Of a stretch of DNA of 64,000 nt, positions 7,942 through 16,881 are shown in pieces; position 1 is the stretch's first letter; the number at the start of each line of letters is the position of its first letter. A program made the position numbers and the translations under genes. The notes beneath the pieces are model-generated. The model worked only from the letters and a program-made list of their open reading frames with translations, was not told the DNA's origin and did not search any database. Source of the stretch: Pseudomonas sp. RIT-PI-q (GTDB lineage: Bacteria; Pseudomonadota; Gammaproteobacteria; Pseudomonadales; Pseudomonadaceae); assembly GCF_001297125.1 (NCBI RefSeq), contig NZ_LHPC01000034.1, positions 62,001 through 126,000 of the forward strand, in the 5' to 3' direction.

Positions 7942-8886
7942 TCAGCGCATTTCCAACTGCCGCCGATACGGCAAATCCGGCCCGGTCTTGCTGCACGTCA
8001 TTGCCGCCGCCTGCACCGCAAACCCGAGCATCGCATCGATCTGCTCGCGGCCCAGCTGCTGCAATCCTTCAACCGAATCCAGCTGCTGCTCCGTCAGCCA
8101 GGTAATCAGCGCCGCCTGGAACGTATCGCCAGCCCCGACAGTGTCGGCAATCTTCACTGAACAGGCCGGCACCGACCACGAACCATGGGCCCGGCTGAAT
8201 ACCGTTGCACCCTCGCCACCCCGGGTCAGGAATACCAACTGACAACGGTGTTGCAGCCAGCCTTCGATGACCCGCGCAGGGTCCTGCTCGGGATAGAGCA
8301 AGCTCAAATCCTCATCACTGACTTTGATCAGGTCGGCCAACTCGACCAATGTTGCAATCCGCGAACGCCACAGCTCGATATTCGGCTCAGGATTGAGCCG
8401 CACGTTCGGATCAAGACTGATCAGGCGCTTGCCGCTTTCCCGGCGCACCAATGCCAGCAACGTGTCGGCAATCGGCTGCACCACCAGCGAAAACGAGCCG
8501 ATGTGCAGGCCGCGTACCTCAGGCCCCAGTGCTGGCAAATGCTCCGCTTTCAACTGCCGATCGGCGCAGCCTTCGCCACGGAAGCTGTAGTGGGGCGAGC
8601 CGTTGGCTCCGACCGCGACCATGGCCAGGGTGGTGGGTGCGGCGAAATCCACCAGGTAGTCCGGGCGCACGCCTTCGTCCTGCAACACTTGCTGCAACCG
8701 TCGGCCCAAGTAGTCGGTCGACAGTCCGGCAAACAATGCCGAGTCCACGCCCAACCGGCGTAAACCCACTGCGACGTTGAAGGGTGAACCGCCGGCAATT
8801 GCCTTGAAGTTCACTTTTGAAGCCAGGCCGCTGGCGTCTTCTTCACTGAAGAAATCGAACAGCGCTTCGCCACAGACCAGATACAT
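7942..8886 (-). CDS. mtlZ: Fructokinase, PfkB family
   Basis: A 314-aa ribokinase-fold (PfkB) sugar kinase. Seen: the N-terminal substrate motif GGSPFNVAVGLRRLG, and the C-terminal signature DTVGAGDTFQAA with the catalytic Asp (GAGD). It is the last gene of the mtl operon, starting 13 bases after mtlY. In the known P. fluorescens pathway, fructose made by mannitol dehydrogenase is phosphorylated by MtlZ to fructose 6-phosphate. Start ATG 8886 gives the canonical MYLVCGEALFDFF N terminus. Confidence 0.92.
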   Translation of the reverse strand: MYLVCGEALFDFFSEEDASGLASKVNFKAIAGGSPFNVAVGLRRLGVDSALFAGLSTDYLGRRLQQVLQDEGVRPDYLVDFAAPTTLAMVAVGANGSPHYSFRGEGCADRQLKAEHLPALGPEVRGLHIGSFSLVVQPIADTLLALVRRESGKRLISLDPNVRLNPEPNIELWRSRIATLVELADLIKVSDEDLSLLYPEQDPARVIEGWLQHRCQLVFLTRGGEGATVFSRAHGSWSVPACSVKIADTVGAGDTFQAALITWLTEQQLDSVEGLQQLGREQIDAMLGFAVQAAAMTCSKTGPDLPYRRQLEMR

Positions 8887-8899
8887 AGTTGTTCGCTCT

Positions 8900-10396
8900 T
8901 TAAAGGGTTGCGACATGCTGTTGATAGCGTTCATAGGCCTGCTGACAGGCCGCCACATTGTCGGCAATCGGCAAGGTTTCACTCGCCAGGTCGAGCTTCA
9001 CGCAACGCTCGCAAAGCTCCGCCAGGCTGTCCTCATGCCCGTTTGTCCAGGACTTGCACCACGCCGCCTGAATCGCCGCCCCGAGGGCAGCGGCCTCGCT
9101 GTGTTCGGTGCAAATCACTGGCGTGTTCATGATGTCGGCGACCATCTGCCGCCATACCGGACTTTTCGAGCCGCCGCCAATCAGGCAAATGCTGCGGCTT
9201 TGTAAGCCATTGCGACGCAACAGGTCCAGTCCATAACGCAAACCGAAGGTCGTGCCTTCCACCACGGCGCGACACAGATTGGCCTGAGTCAGGTTGGTCA
9301 TCGTCAGGCCCAGCAGGCTGCCGGTGGCATGGGGCAGGGCGGGAACGCGCTCGCCATTGAGAAACGGCAGCATGCACAGGCCTTCGGCACCGATCGGCGC
9401 TTGCTCGACCAGAGCGTTGAAACGTTCGATGTCCAGCTCGAACAACTCGCGAATCACCCCGGTGGCATTGGTCAGGTTCATCGTGCAAATCAGCGGCAGC
9501 CAGCCGCCGCTGGAAGAACAGAACGTCGCGACCGAGGCATCCGGGCTGACGTTCGGCTGATCGGCATAGGCGTAGACCGTCCCCGAGGAACCGAGGCTCA
9601 TGGTGATCGCGCCGGGTTTTATGTTGCCGGTGCCGATGGCGCCCATCATGTTGTCGCCACCACCGCTGGACACCAGTGCTTGCGGGTTGATGCCCAAGTG
9701 CTCGGCGATGCTCGGCAAGATCGTGCCGACCGCCTGGTGGGCGTCGATCAGTTCCGGCAGCGCGGCTTGCAGGCGCCCGCTGGGGTCGATGTCGCGCAGC
9801 CGTTGCAAGTCCCACTGGCGGGGGCGCACGTTGAAATAGCCGGTGCCCGAGGCATCGCCGTACTCGCTGCAACTGCGGCCGGTGAGCCAGTAATTGAGGT
9901 AGTCGTGGGGCAGCAAAATGCGCGCGATTCGGGCGAACGCTTGCGGGTGCTGCTCTTGGGTCCAGAGCAGTTTGGACACGGTGTAGCCCGGCGCGATGAC
10001 CACGCCGAGGCGCTCCAGCGAGCCTTTTTCACCGCCCAGATGGGCCAGCAAACGCTCGTTCTCCGGAGTGGATTCGGTATCGCACCAGAGCTTGGCCGGG
10101 CGCAGCACTTGTCCTTGGTCGTCGAGCAGCACCAGGCCATGTTGCTGGCCGGAGACTCCGATGCCGAGGATGTCCTGGCCGTCGACGTTGGCTGCTAGCA
10201 GAGCGCGGCGGGTGGCGAGGGCAAAGGCTTCCAGCCATTGGTTGGTGTCTTGCTCGCGGCGGCCGTTGGCACCGCTGATCAGCGTATGGGCAGCGGCGCC
10301 TTGGCCGAGCACCTGACCGCTGATGGCGTCGAGGACGATGGCTTTGGTGCCTTGGGTGCCGCAGTCGATGCCGAGGAATAGTTGTTGGTTTGCCAT
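8900..10396 (-). CDS. mtlY: Xylulokinase (FGGY family)
   Basis: A 498-aa FGGY carbohydrate kinase. Seen: the N-terminal phosphate-binding motif LFLGIDCGTQGTKA, the ISGQQHG segment, and the C-terminal GGGSKSPVWRQMVADI signature. In the mannitol/arabitol operon it phosphorylates D-xylulose, the product of D-arabitol oxidation by the same polyol dehydrogenase. The ATG at 10396 is preceded by aaggatcttcc. A REP lies in the 184-bp gap upstream towards mtlD. Confidence 0.92.
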   Translation of the reverse strand: MANQQLFLGIDCGTQGTKAIVLDAISGQVLGQGAAAHTLISGANGRREQDTNQWLEAFALATRRALLAANVDGQDILGIGVSGQQHGLVLLDDQGQVLRPAKLWCDTESTPENERLLAHLGGEKGSLERLGVVIAPGYTVSKLLWTQEQHPQAFARIARILLPHDYLNYWLTGRSCSEYGDASGTGYFNVRPRQWDLQRLRDIDPSGRLQAALPELIDAHQAVGTILPSIAEHLGINPQALVSSGGGDNMMGAIGTGNIKPGAITMSLGSSGTVYAYADQPNVSPDASVATFCSSSGGWLPLICTMNLTNATGVIRELFELDIERFNALVEQAPIGAEGLCMLPFLNGERVPALPHATGSLLGLTMTNLTQANLCRAVVEGTTFGLRYGLDLLRRNGLQSRSICLIGGGSKSPVWRQMVADIMNTPVICTEHSEAAALGAAIQAAWCKSWTNGHEDSLAELCERCVKLDLASETLPIADNVAACQQAYERYQQHVATL

Positions 10397-10463
10397 GGAA
10401 GATCCTTGGATCGTCAGGTCGATTTCAGTGCACATTCAACATCCATGTCGTTTGTCAGGCCGC

Positions 10464-10556
10464 CATCGCGGGCAAGCCCGCTCCCACAGTTATCAATGTT
10501 GTTCACGAAATATGTGTTCGCAGAAGAACCCTGTGGGAGCGGGCTTGCCCGCGATG
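10464..10556. repeat. REP doublet inside the mtl operon (mtlD-mtlY gap)
   Basis: Arms at 10464-10489 and 10531-10556 (catcgcgggcaagcccgctc and its complement). It lies between two cistrons of one operon, so it may give differential mRNA stability or partial termination. Confidence 0.85.
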
Positions 10557-10580
10557 ACGGCAGCAACTTCACCGCTAAAT

Positions 10581-12053
10581 TCAGGCCAGCACCCGCTCCA
10601 AGGTCCGCGACACCCCAACATCGCGCAAACTATTGCAGCACCACTCAAACGCCGCCACAAACTCTGGCGAATGCGGTATCGCCGCACCAAAAATCTCCTC
10701 AACCTGCAGTAACCGCTGGGTGATCAACGCATCATCGGCCACCAGTGCCTGACAGAACGCCGCCCGCGGATCCGGAATGGCGTAGGTCACGCCATTCTCA
10801 TCCACGCCCTTCAAATACAACGCCCACGCCGCCACCACCAGCGCCGCACGTTTGGTCTCTCGACCATCGGTGATCAGGCGGTTAATCGTCGGCACAGTGA
10901 ACTTGGGAAACTTCGACGAGCCATCCGAACACACCCGCTCCAGTTGATCGGCAATCGCCTGATTGGAAAATCGCGCGACCAAGGTGTTCTTGTACTCGGT
11001 CAGGTCAATCCCCGGCACCTCGGGCAATTGCGGGGTCACGTCCAGGTCCATGTAGGCGCGCATGTACCGCACGAACAGCGGGTCGTTCATGGTCTCGTGA
11101 ACGAAGCGATAGCCCTTCAAAAACCCCAGGTAAGTCAGGGCCAGGTGACTGCCGTTGAGCAATTTGATCTTCATCTCTTCGTAAGGCGTGACGTCGTCGG
11201 TGAACTGCACGCCGACCTTTTCCCAGGCCGGACGACCGTTGACGAACTTGTCTTCCAATACCCACTGCACAAACGGTTCGCAGACCACCGGCCAGGCGTC
11301 GTCCACGGCGTGTTTGTCGTGCAGTTGCAGCTTGTGTTCGGTGCTGGTCATCGGCGTGATGCGGTCGACCATCGCGTTGGGGAAACTGACGTTGCTGGCG
11401 ATCCAGTCCCGCAAGTCTGCGTCGCGTAGCGCGGCGAAAGCCAGCAGCGCTTTGCGGGTGACCGCGCCGTTGTGCGGCAGGTTATCGCAGGACATCAAGG
11501 TAAACGCCGGCGTGCCGGCGGCGCGGCGCTTGGCCAACGCGGCGCAGAGAAAACCGAACACGGTTTTCGGTGAATCCGGATAGTCCAAGTCGTGCTGGAT
11601 TTGCGGCAAGTGCGCCATGAACTCGCCGTTGCTGTCGTCGATGCAGTAGCCGCCCTCGGTGATGGTCAGCGAGACGATGCGGATTTCGGGACTGGCGAGT
11701 TTATCGATCAGTGCTGCCGCGCCGTCTTCGGCCAGCAGCATGTCGCGGAGGGCGCCGATGACCCGGACTTCGCTGTCGTCGGTGTCACCCAGTTCAAACA
11801 AGGTGAACAGGTAATCCTGTTCCTTCAGGTCGTCCCGGGCCCGACGGTCTTCGGCGCGCAGGCCGACGCCGCAAATCGCCCAGTCCAGGCCTTCGCCGGT
11901 GTTCATCAAGGCGTCGGTGTAATACGCCTGGTGCGCCCGATGGAAACCGCCGACGCCGATGTGCGCGATGCCTTGGCGGGTATCGCTCAGGGCGTAGGCG
12001 GGCAGGACCACCTCGGGGGCGAGGCGGTTGAGGTTGTGTTTATTCAGTTTCAT
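10581..12053 (-). CDS. mtlD: Mannitol 2-dehydrogenase
   Basis: A 490-aa long-chain polyol dehydrogenase (PSLDR) oxidising D-mannitol to D-fructose, and D-arabitol to D-xylulose, with NAD. Seen: the nucleotide-binding region IAHIGVGGFHRAHQA, the substrate motif SCDNLPHNG, the catalytic lysine region EEMKIKLLNGSHLALTYLG (helix with K and NGSH), and FPNAMVDRITP. The sequence follows the P. fluorescens enzyme closely over its whole length. The ATG at 12053 is preferred over the GTG three bases upstream. It starts 15 bp after mtlK. Confidence 0.96.
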   Translation of the reverse strand: MKLNKHNLNRLAPEVVLPAYALSDTRQGIAHIGVGGFHRAHQAYYTDALMNTGEGLDWAICGVGLRAEDRRARDDLKEQDYLFTLFELGDTDDSEVRVIGALRDMLLAEDGAAALIDKLASPEIRIVSLTITEGGYCIDDSNGEFMAHLPQIQHDLDYPDSPKTVFGFLCAALAKRRAAGTPAFTLMSCDNLPHNGAVTRKALLAFAALRDADLRDWIASNVSFPNAMVDRITPMTSTEHKLQLHDKHAVDDAWPVVCEPFVQWVLEDKFVNGRPAWEKVGVQFTDDVTPYEEMKIKLLNGSHLALTYLGFLKGYRFVHETMNDPLFVRYMRAYMDLDVTPQLPEVPGIDLTEYKNTLVARFSNQAIADQLERVCSDGSSKFPKFTVPTINRLITDGRETKRAALVVAAWALYLKGVDENGVTYAIPDPRAAFCQALVADDALITQRLLQVEEIFGAAIPHSPEFVAAFEWCCNSLRDVGVSRTLERVLA

Positions 12054-12068
12054 CACAGGCTCTCTAAA

Positions 12069-13172
12069 TCAAGCTGCTGCGCGCAACGGGCGGGTCAGCG
12101 CCACGCCGTCGGCATCGAATAAATGGCAGTGCTCGGCGTCCAGGTGCAGGCTCAGTGCTTCGCCGTAACGGCTGGCCAGATCGCCGCGAACCCGCATGGT
12201 CAGCGCTTCACCGGAAGCGGTCACGACGTGGCAGAAGGTGTCGCTGCCCAGGCGTTCGCTGACATCGGCGGTGACTTGCAAAGTGCAGTCGCCGGTTTGC
12301 GCGAGGTTAAGATGCTCCGGGCGAATCCCCAGGGTCACCGCGCCACCGACGTTCAGATTGGCACCGCTCAGCGGCAGGGTGATGCGGGTGCCAGCGTCCA
12401 GCAATACTTCGACATTCTGGCTTTCGACGCGGGTGACCTTGCCTTTGAGGAAGCCCATTTTCGGCGTACCGAGGAACCCGGCAACAAACAGGTTGGCCGG
12501 CTGGTGATACAGGTCCAGCGGCGAACCGACTTGCTCGATTTTGCCGCCATTGAGCACGACGACTTTGTCGGCCATGGTCATGGCTTCGACCTGGTCGTGG
12601 GTCACGTAGATCATCGTGGCTTTGAGTTCTTTGTGCAGGCGCAGCAGTTCCAGGCGCATCTGCACCCGCAGGGCGGCGTCGAGGTTGGACAGCGGTTCGT
12701 CGAACAGGAAGATTTTCGGGTTACGCACGATCGCCCGGCCGATGGCCACGCGCTGACGCTGACCGCCGGAGAGCTGTTTCGGCTTGCGTTCAAGCATCGG
12801 CCCGAGCTCGAGGATGCGCGCCGCTTCGCCGACTTTCTTCTCGACTTCGGCCTTTGGTACGCCGGCCAGGTCGAGGGCGAACGACATGTTCTTTTTCACG
12901 GTCATGTGCGGGTACAGGGCGTAGGTCTGGAACACCATCGCCAGGTCGCGCTTGGCCGGGCTGACTTCGGTGATGTCGCGGCCATCGAGTTCGATGGTGC
13001 CGCCACTGACTTCTTCCAGGCCGGCGATCAGGCGCAGCAGCGTGGATTTACCGCAGCCCGAGGGGCCGACGAAGACCACGAATTCCTTGTCGTTCACTTC
13101 CAGGTCGATGCCTTTGATGATGGAAAAGCCTTCGAAGCCTTTTTGCAGATTCTTGATTTTCAGGTTGGCCAT
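12069..13172 (-). CDS. mtlK: Polyol ABC transporter ATPase
   Basis: A 367-aa MalK/UgpC-type ABC ATPase with Walker A GPSGCGKST (36-44), signature LSGGQRQRVAIGRA, Walker B IFLFDEPLSNLD, switch histidine in YVTHDQVEAMT, and a C-terminal OB-type (TOBE) regulatory domain. It energises MtlEFG uptake of mannitol, sorbitol or arabitol. The ATG at 13172 starts the family-typical MANLKIKNLQKGF; a longer in-frame start lacks homology. Confidence 0.94.
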   Translation of the reverse strand: MANLKIKNLQKGFEGFSIIKGIDLEVNDKEFVVFVGPSGCGKSTLLRLIAGLEEVSGGTIELDGRDITEVSPAKRDLAMVFQTYALYPHMTVKKNMSFALDLAGVPKAEVEKKVGEAARILELGPMLERKPKQLSGGQRQRVAIGRAIVRNPKIFLFDEPLSNLDAALRVQMRLELLRLHKELKATMIYVTHDQVEAMTMADKVVVLNGGKIEQVGSPLDLYHQPANLFVAGFLGTPKMGFLKGKVTRVESQNVEVLLDAGTRITLPLSGANLNVGGAVTLGIRPEHLNLAQTGDCTLQVTADVSERLGSDTFCHVVTASGEALTMRVRGDLASRYGEALSLHLDAEHCHLFDADGVALTRPLRAAA

Positions 13173-13196
13173 GATGGGCCTCCGCATAGGGTTATG

Positions 13197-13280
13197 TGTA
13201 GGAGCTGGCTTGCCAGCGAAGGGGTCCTTGAAGGTTGCATCGATCTTTCGGCCGCCTTCGCTGGCAAGCCAGCTCCTACA
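13197..13280. repeat. REP palindrome in the mtlG-mtlK gap
   Basis: Arms tgtaggagctggcttgccag (from 13197) and ctggcaagccagctcctaca (to 13280). This is the second REP class of the window (ggcttgccag core), sitting between two transporter cistrons. Confidence 0.85.
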
Positions 13281-13312
13281 GGGGGATCGCGTTGGGTCGG
13301 CGATCCGGGGGT

Positions 13313-14143
13313 TTATTTCACGGCGCCGAACGACAGGCCGCGGACCAGTTGTTTCTGGCTGATCCAGCCGAAGATCAGGATCGGCGCGCAGGCCAGGGTC
13401 GAGACCGCCGACAACTTGGCCCAGAACAGTCCTTCAGGACTGGAATACGAGGCAATCAACGCAGTCAGTGGCGCCGCTTTCGACGAGGTCAGGTTCAGTG
13501 ACCAGAACGCTTCGTTCCAGCACAGGATCAGCGACAGCAGCACCGTGGACGCCAGGCCACCCTTGGCGATCGGCAGCAGCACGCGGACCATTTCCTGCCA
13601 CAGCGTGGCGCCGTCCAGGCGGGCGGCTTCGAGGATGTCCTTGGGGATGTCCTTGAAGTAGGTGTAAATCATCCAGACCACGATCGGCAGGTTGATCAGG
13701 GTGTAGATCACGATCAGCGCGATGCGCGTATCGAGCAGGCCAAAGCTCTTGGCCAGCAGGTAGATCGGCATCAGCACGCCCACCGGCGGCAGCATCTTGG
13801 TCGAGAGCATCCACAGCAACGTGCCTTTAGTGCGCTGGGTTTCGTAGAACGCCATCGAGTAGGCCGCCGGCACTGCGATCAGCAGGCACAGCGCGGTGGC
13901 GCTGAACGAAATCACCACCGAGTTCCAGGCGAAGCTGAAGTAATCGCTGCGCTCGTTGATGTGCAGGTAGTTCTCCAGCGTCGGCGTGAAGATGAACTGC
14001 GGCGGCGTGGCGAACGCGTCGATTTCGGTTTTGAAACTGGTCAGCACCATCCAGAAGATCGGGAAGAAGATCAGGATCGCGATGGCCCAGGCCAGCGTGC
14101 CCAGCAGCAGGCTTTGCAGACGACGGGATTGTTGGAGAGTCAT
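13313..14143 (-). CDS. mtlG: Polyol ABC transporter permease
   Basis: A 276-aa MalG-type inner-membrane permease with about six helices and the cytoplasmic EAA loop EAARLDGATLWQEMVRVLLP that docks on the ATPase. It starts 10 bp after mtlF and forms the transmembrane channel with it. The order E-F-G-K-D-Y-Z matches the P. fluorescens mannitol operon. Confidence 0.93.
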   Translation of the reverse strand: MTLQQSRRLQSLLLGTLAWAIAILIFFPIFWMVLTSFKTEIDAFATPPQFIFTPTLENYLHINERSDYFSFAWNSVVISFSATALCLLIAVPAAYSMAFYETQRTKGTLLWMLSTKMLPPVGVLMPIYLLAKSFGLLDTRIALIVIYTLINLPIVVWMIYTYFKDIPKDILEAARLDGATLWQEMVRVLLPIAKGGLASTVLLSLILCWNEAFWSLNLTSSKAAPLTALIASYSSPEGLFWAKLSAVSTLACAPILIFGWISQKQLVRGLSFGAVK

Positions 14144-14153
14144 GGCGCAGGCC

Positions 14154-15080
14154 TCAGGCTTTGTCTGTCAGGTTTTTGCCGATCATGCGCACCAGCACGA
14201 TGGCCGCGATGTTGGCGATCACCACCGCGATCAAGCCGCCGGCGGACGCCATGCCGACGTCGAACTGCACCAGCGCCTGGTTGTAGATCAGGTACGCGAG
14301 GTTGGTCGAGGCGTAGCCGGGGCCGCCGTTGGTGGTGGTGAAGATTTCGGCGAACACCGAGAGCAGGAAGATGGTTTCGATCATCACCACCACCGCAATC
14401 GGCCGCGCCAGGTGCGGCAGCGTCAGGTGCCAGAAAATCGCCACCGGGCCGGCGCCGTCGAGGCGCGCGGCTTCTTTCTGTTCCTGGTCGAGGGACTGCA
14501 TCGCGGTCATCAGGATCAGGATCGCGAACGGCAGCCATTGCCACGACACAATGATGATGATCGACAACAGCGGGTAGTGCGCCAGCCAGTCCACCGGCTG
14601 CGCGCCGAACAGCTTCCAGACGTAGGCGAGAATCCCCGACACCGGATGGAAAATCAGGTTTTTCCAGATCAGCGCGCCGACCGTGGGCATGATGAAAAAC
14701 GGCGAGATCAGCATCACCCGGACGATGCCGCGACCGAGAAATTCACTGGCCTCCAGCAAGGCACTGATCAGCACCCCGAGCACCACGCTGATCAGCAGCA
14801 CGCTGCCCACCAGCAACAAGGTGTTGGTGGCGCCGGGCATGAAACCCGAGTCGGTCAGGAAGTAAGTGAAATTCTCCAGCCCGACGAACTCGTTCTCGCC
14901 GGGGTTGAGCAGGTTGTAGCGGATCATCGAGAAGTAGAGGGTCATGCCCAGCGGCACGATCATCCACAGCAGCAACAACGCCACCGAAGGGCTGACCAGA
15001 AACCAGCCGGGGTTACTCAACCGGCTTTTACGCACCGGTTGGGGAATGTCCATGTGAGCTTTGGCAGTTGAAATATTCAT
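14154..15080 (-). CDS. mtlF: Polyol ABC transporter permease
   Basis: A 308-aa MalF-type permease with six membrane helices and an EAA loop EAARLDGAGPVAIFWHLTLP near residues 215-235, followed by the conserved TTTNGGPGYAST periplasmic segment. It pairs with MtlG. The gene follows mtlE after a 151-bp gap that contains a REP. Confidence 0.93.
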   Translation of the reverse strand: MNISTAKAHMDIPQPVRKSRLSNPGWFLVSPSVALLLLWMIVPLGMTLYFSMIRYNLLNPGENEFVGLENFTYFLTDSGFMPGATNTLLLVGSVLLISVVLGVLISALLEASEFLGRGIVRVMLISPFFIMPTVGALIWKNLIFHPVSGILAYVWKLFGAQPVDWLAHYPLLSIIIIVSWQWLPFAILILMTAMQSLDQEQKEAARLDGAGPVAIFWHLTLPHLARPIAVVVMIETIFLLSVFAEIFTTTNGGPGYASTNLAYLIYNQALVQFDVGMASAGGLIAVVIANIAAIVLVRMIGKNLTDKA

Positions 15081-15119
15081 GGCGATAGAACCGATTCATG
15101 CAGACCTATGAAGATCTAA

Positions 15120-15208
15120 TGTGGGAGCGGGCTTGCCCGCGATAGCGGTGTGTCAGTCACCCAAATGTTGAATGGGAGACCGTCATCGCGGGCAAGCCCG
15201 CTCCCACA
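15120..15208. repeat. REP doublet in the mtlE-mtlF gap
   Basis: Arms at 15120-15143 and 15185-15208. A stem after the binding-protein gene is a common way to make more binding protein than permease; that role here is inference. Confidence 0.85.
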
Positions 15209-15231
15209 GAAGGCGGGAGCAGGTTGCGGGG

Positions 15232-16542
15232 TTACTTGGGGTAACCGGCGCGCTTCATCTCACGTTCGGTGGTTTGCTGGGCGGCGGCCAGGGCCTGGTC
15301 GACCGTGGTTTGACCAATCAGCGCTGCCGAGAACGACTTGCCAACCTGGGTGCCGATGCCCTGGAACTCAGGAATGGTCACCAGCTGGATGCCGATGTAA
15401 GGCACTGGCTTGACGCTCGGTTTGCTCGGGTCGGCGGCTTTCAACGATTCCAGCGTCACCTTGGCGAACGGCGCGGCGCTCATATAAGCCTCGCTGTAGG
15501 TCGAGGCCCGAGTGCCTGGCGGGACGTTGGCGATGCCGTCTTTTTCCGCGACCAGCGCGCCGTATTCCTTGGACGTGGCCCAGGCGCTGAAGGTTTTCGC
15601 GGCGTCCTTGGCCTTGGAACTGGTCGGAATCGCCAGCGCCCAGGAATACAACCAGGCCGAGCCTTTGTCGGTAGTTTCATGCGGCGCGTAAGTGAAGCCG
15701 ACGTGCTCGCTGACCTTGCTTTGGGTCTTGTCGGTGACAAAGGAACCGGCAACGCTGGCATCGACCCAGATTGCGCATTTGCCGCTGTTGAACAGCGCCA
15801 GGTTCTCGTTGAAACCGTTGCTCGACGCCCCCGGCGGGCCGGATTTTTTCATGGTGTCGACGTAGAAATTCAGGGCGTTTTTCCATTCCGGACCGGTGAA
15901 TTCCGGCTGCCATTTCTCATCGAACCAGCGCGCACCGTAGGCGTTGGCGACGGTAGTGATCAGCGCCATGTTCTCGCCCCAGCCGGCCTTGCCGCGCAGG
16001 CAGATGCCGTACTGCTCTTTATCCTTGTTGGTGAGTTTGCTGGCGAATTCGCCGATCTGGGTCCAGGTCGGACGCTCGGGCATGGTCAGCCCGGCGTCCT
16101 TGAACAGGTCGGTGCGGTAATAGGTGATCGAGCTCTCGGCGTAGAACGGCAGGGCGTAGAGCGAACCCTTCACCGACAGGCCTTCACGCACCGACGGGAA
16201 TACGTCGTCGAGCGCGTAGCTGGCGGGCAAATCCTTCATCGGCTCCAGCCAACCCTTGGCGCCCCAGAGTGCAGCTTCGTACATGCCGATCGTCAGCACA
16301 TCAAACTGTCCGCCCTGAGTGGCGATGTCGGTGGTCAGGCGTTGGCGCAGGACGTTTTCTTCCAGTACCACCCAATTGAGCTTGATGTCCGGGTGCTCGG
16401 CTTCGAAGGTTTTCGAGAGCTTTTGCATGCGGATCATGTCGCTGTTGTTGACGGTGGCGATGGTCAGGGTCTGGGCGCCAAGGCTGACGCTGCTGAGGGT
16501 CATGCAGGTGAGGGCAAGCAGAGCTTTTACAGTGGGTTGCAT
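15232..16542 (-). CDS. mtlE: Polyol-binding periplasmic protein
   Basis: A 436-aa extracellular solute-binding protein (family 1). The N terminus MQPTVKALLALTCMTLSSVS...GAQ is a signal peptide; the mature domain starts TLTIATVNNSDM. It delivers mannitol or other polyols to MtlFG. It is the first gene of the operon, with a readable promoter at 16627-16655 and operator upstream. Confidence 0.93.
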   Translation of the reverse strand: MQPTVKALLALTCMTLSSVSLGAQTLTIATVNNSDMIRMQKLSKTFEAEHPDIKLNWVVLEENVLRQRLTTDIATQGGQFDVLTIGMYEAALWGAKGWLEPMKDLPASYALDDVFPSVREGLSVKGSLYALPFYAESSITYYRTDLFKDAGLTMPERPTWTQIGEFASKLTNKDKEQYGICLRGKAGWGENMALITTVANAYGARWFDEKWQPEFTGPEWKNALNFYVDTMKKSGPPGASSNGFNENLALFNSGKCAIWVDASVAGSFVTDKTQSKVSEHVGFTYAPHETTDKGSAWLYSWALAIPTSSKAKDAAKTFSAWATSKEYGALVAEKDGIANVPPGTRASTYSEAYMSAAPFAKVTLESLKAADPSKPSVKPVPYIGIQLVTIPEFQGIGTQVGKSFSAALIGQTTVDQALAAAQQTTEREMKRAGYPK

Positions 16543-16626
16543 CGTGCACTCCTTTTCTGCACCCAGCGGGGACAGAAGGACAGTTATTGTTTTTGTGTCT
16601 TCCGATGACAGGAAGAATGTGCACTG

Positions 16627-16655
16627 ATTACAGCCTTCAATTGACGACGTGACAA
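16627..16655 (-). promoter_or_regulatory. Predicted sigma-70 promoter of the mtl operon
   Basis: Read on the minus strand: -35 box TTGTCA (complement of 16650-16655), a 17-base spacer and -10 box TGTAAT (complement of 16627-16632), ending about 85 bp before the mtlE start codon. Box quality and spacing are near consensus. Confidence 0.55.
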
Positions 16656-16665
16656 ATCATCCATC

Positions 16666-16692
16666 GCACTTCAATCGATACTATTTTGCACT
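16666..16692 (-). promoter_or_regulatory. Candidate MtlR operator (paired AGTGC half-sites)
   Basis: On the minus strand AGTGCAAAAT and AGTGCGATGG are direct repeats with a 22-bp period, about two helical turns, ending roughly 10 bp upstream of the predicted -35 box. Tandem direct half-sites next to -35 are the normal class II layout for AraC-family activators, and mtlR follows on the same strand. Assignment to MtlR is inference. Confidence 0.5.
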
Positions 16693-16778
16693 GGGGTTTC
16701 GAGCGGTAGACGCAGGGAAGGGCTTTTCAGCGATGGGGCGTGTTTGATTCCGTACAGGTTTCCAGCATGAATACAAAC

Positions 16779-16873
16779 CCTGTGGGAGCGGGCTTGCCCG
16801 CGAATAGGCCGTCAGATCCAACATTTATATTGGCTGACAGTCCGCTTTCGCGGGCAAGCCCGCTCCCACAGGG
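16779..16873. repeat. REP doublet after mtlR
   Basis: Arms at 16779-16803 and 16848-16873 carrying the gggcttgcccgcg core. It lies directly downstream of mtlR and upstream of the mtl promoter, which could insulate the operon from mtlR read-through. Confidence 0.85.
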
Positions 16874-16881
16874 AATGGGTA

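Noticed and set aside
12123..13661. A 512-codon open frame antisense to mtlK and mtlG
   Set aside because: It spans two real genes and a REP on the other strand; no family resemblance.
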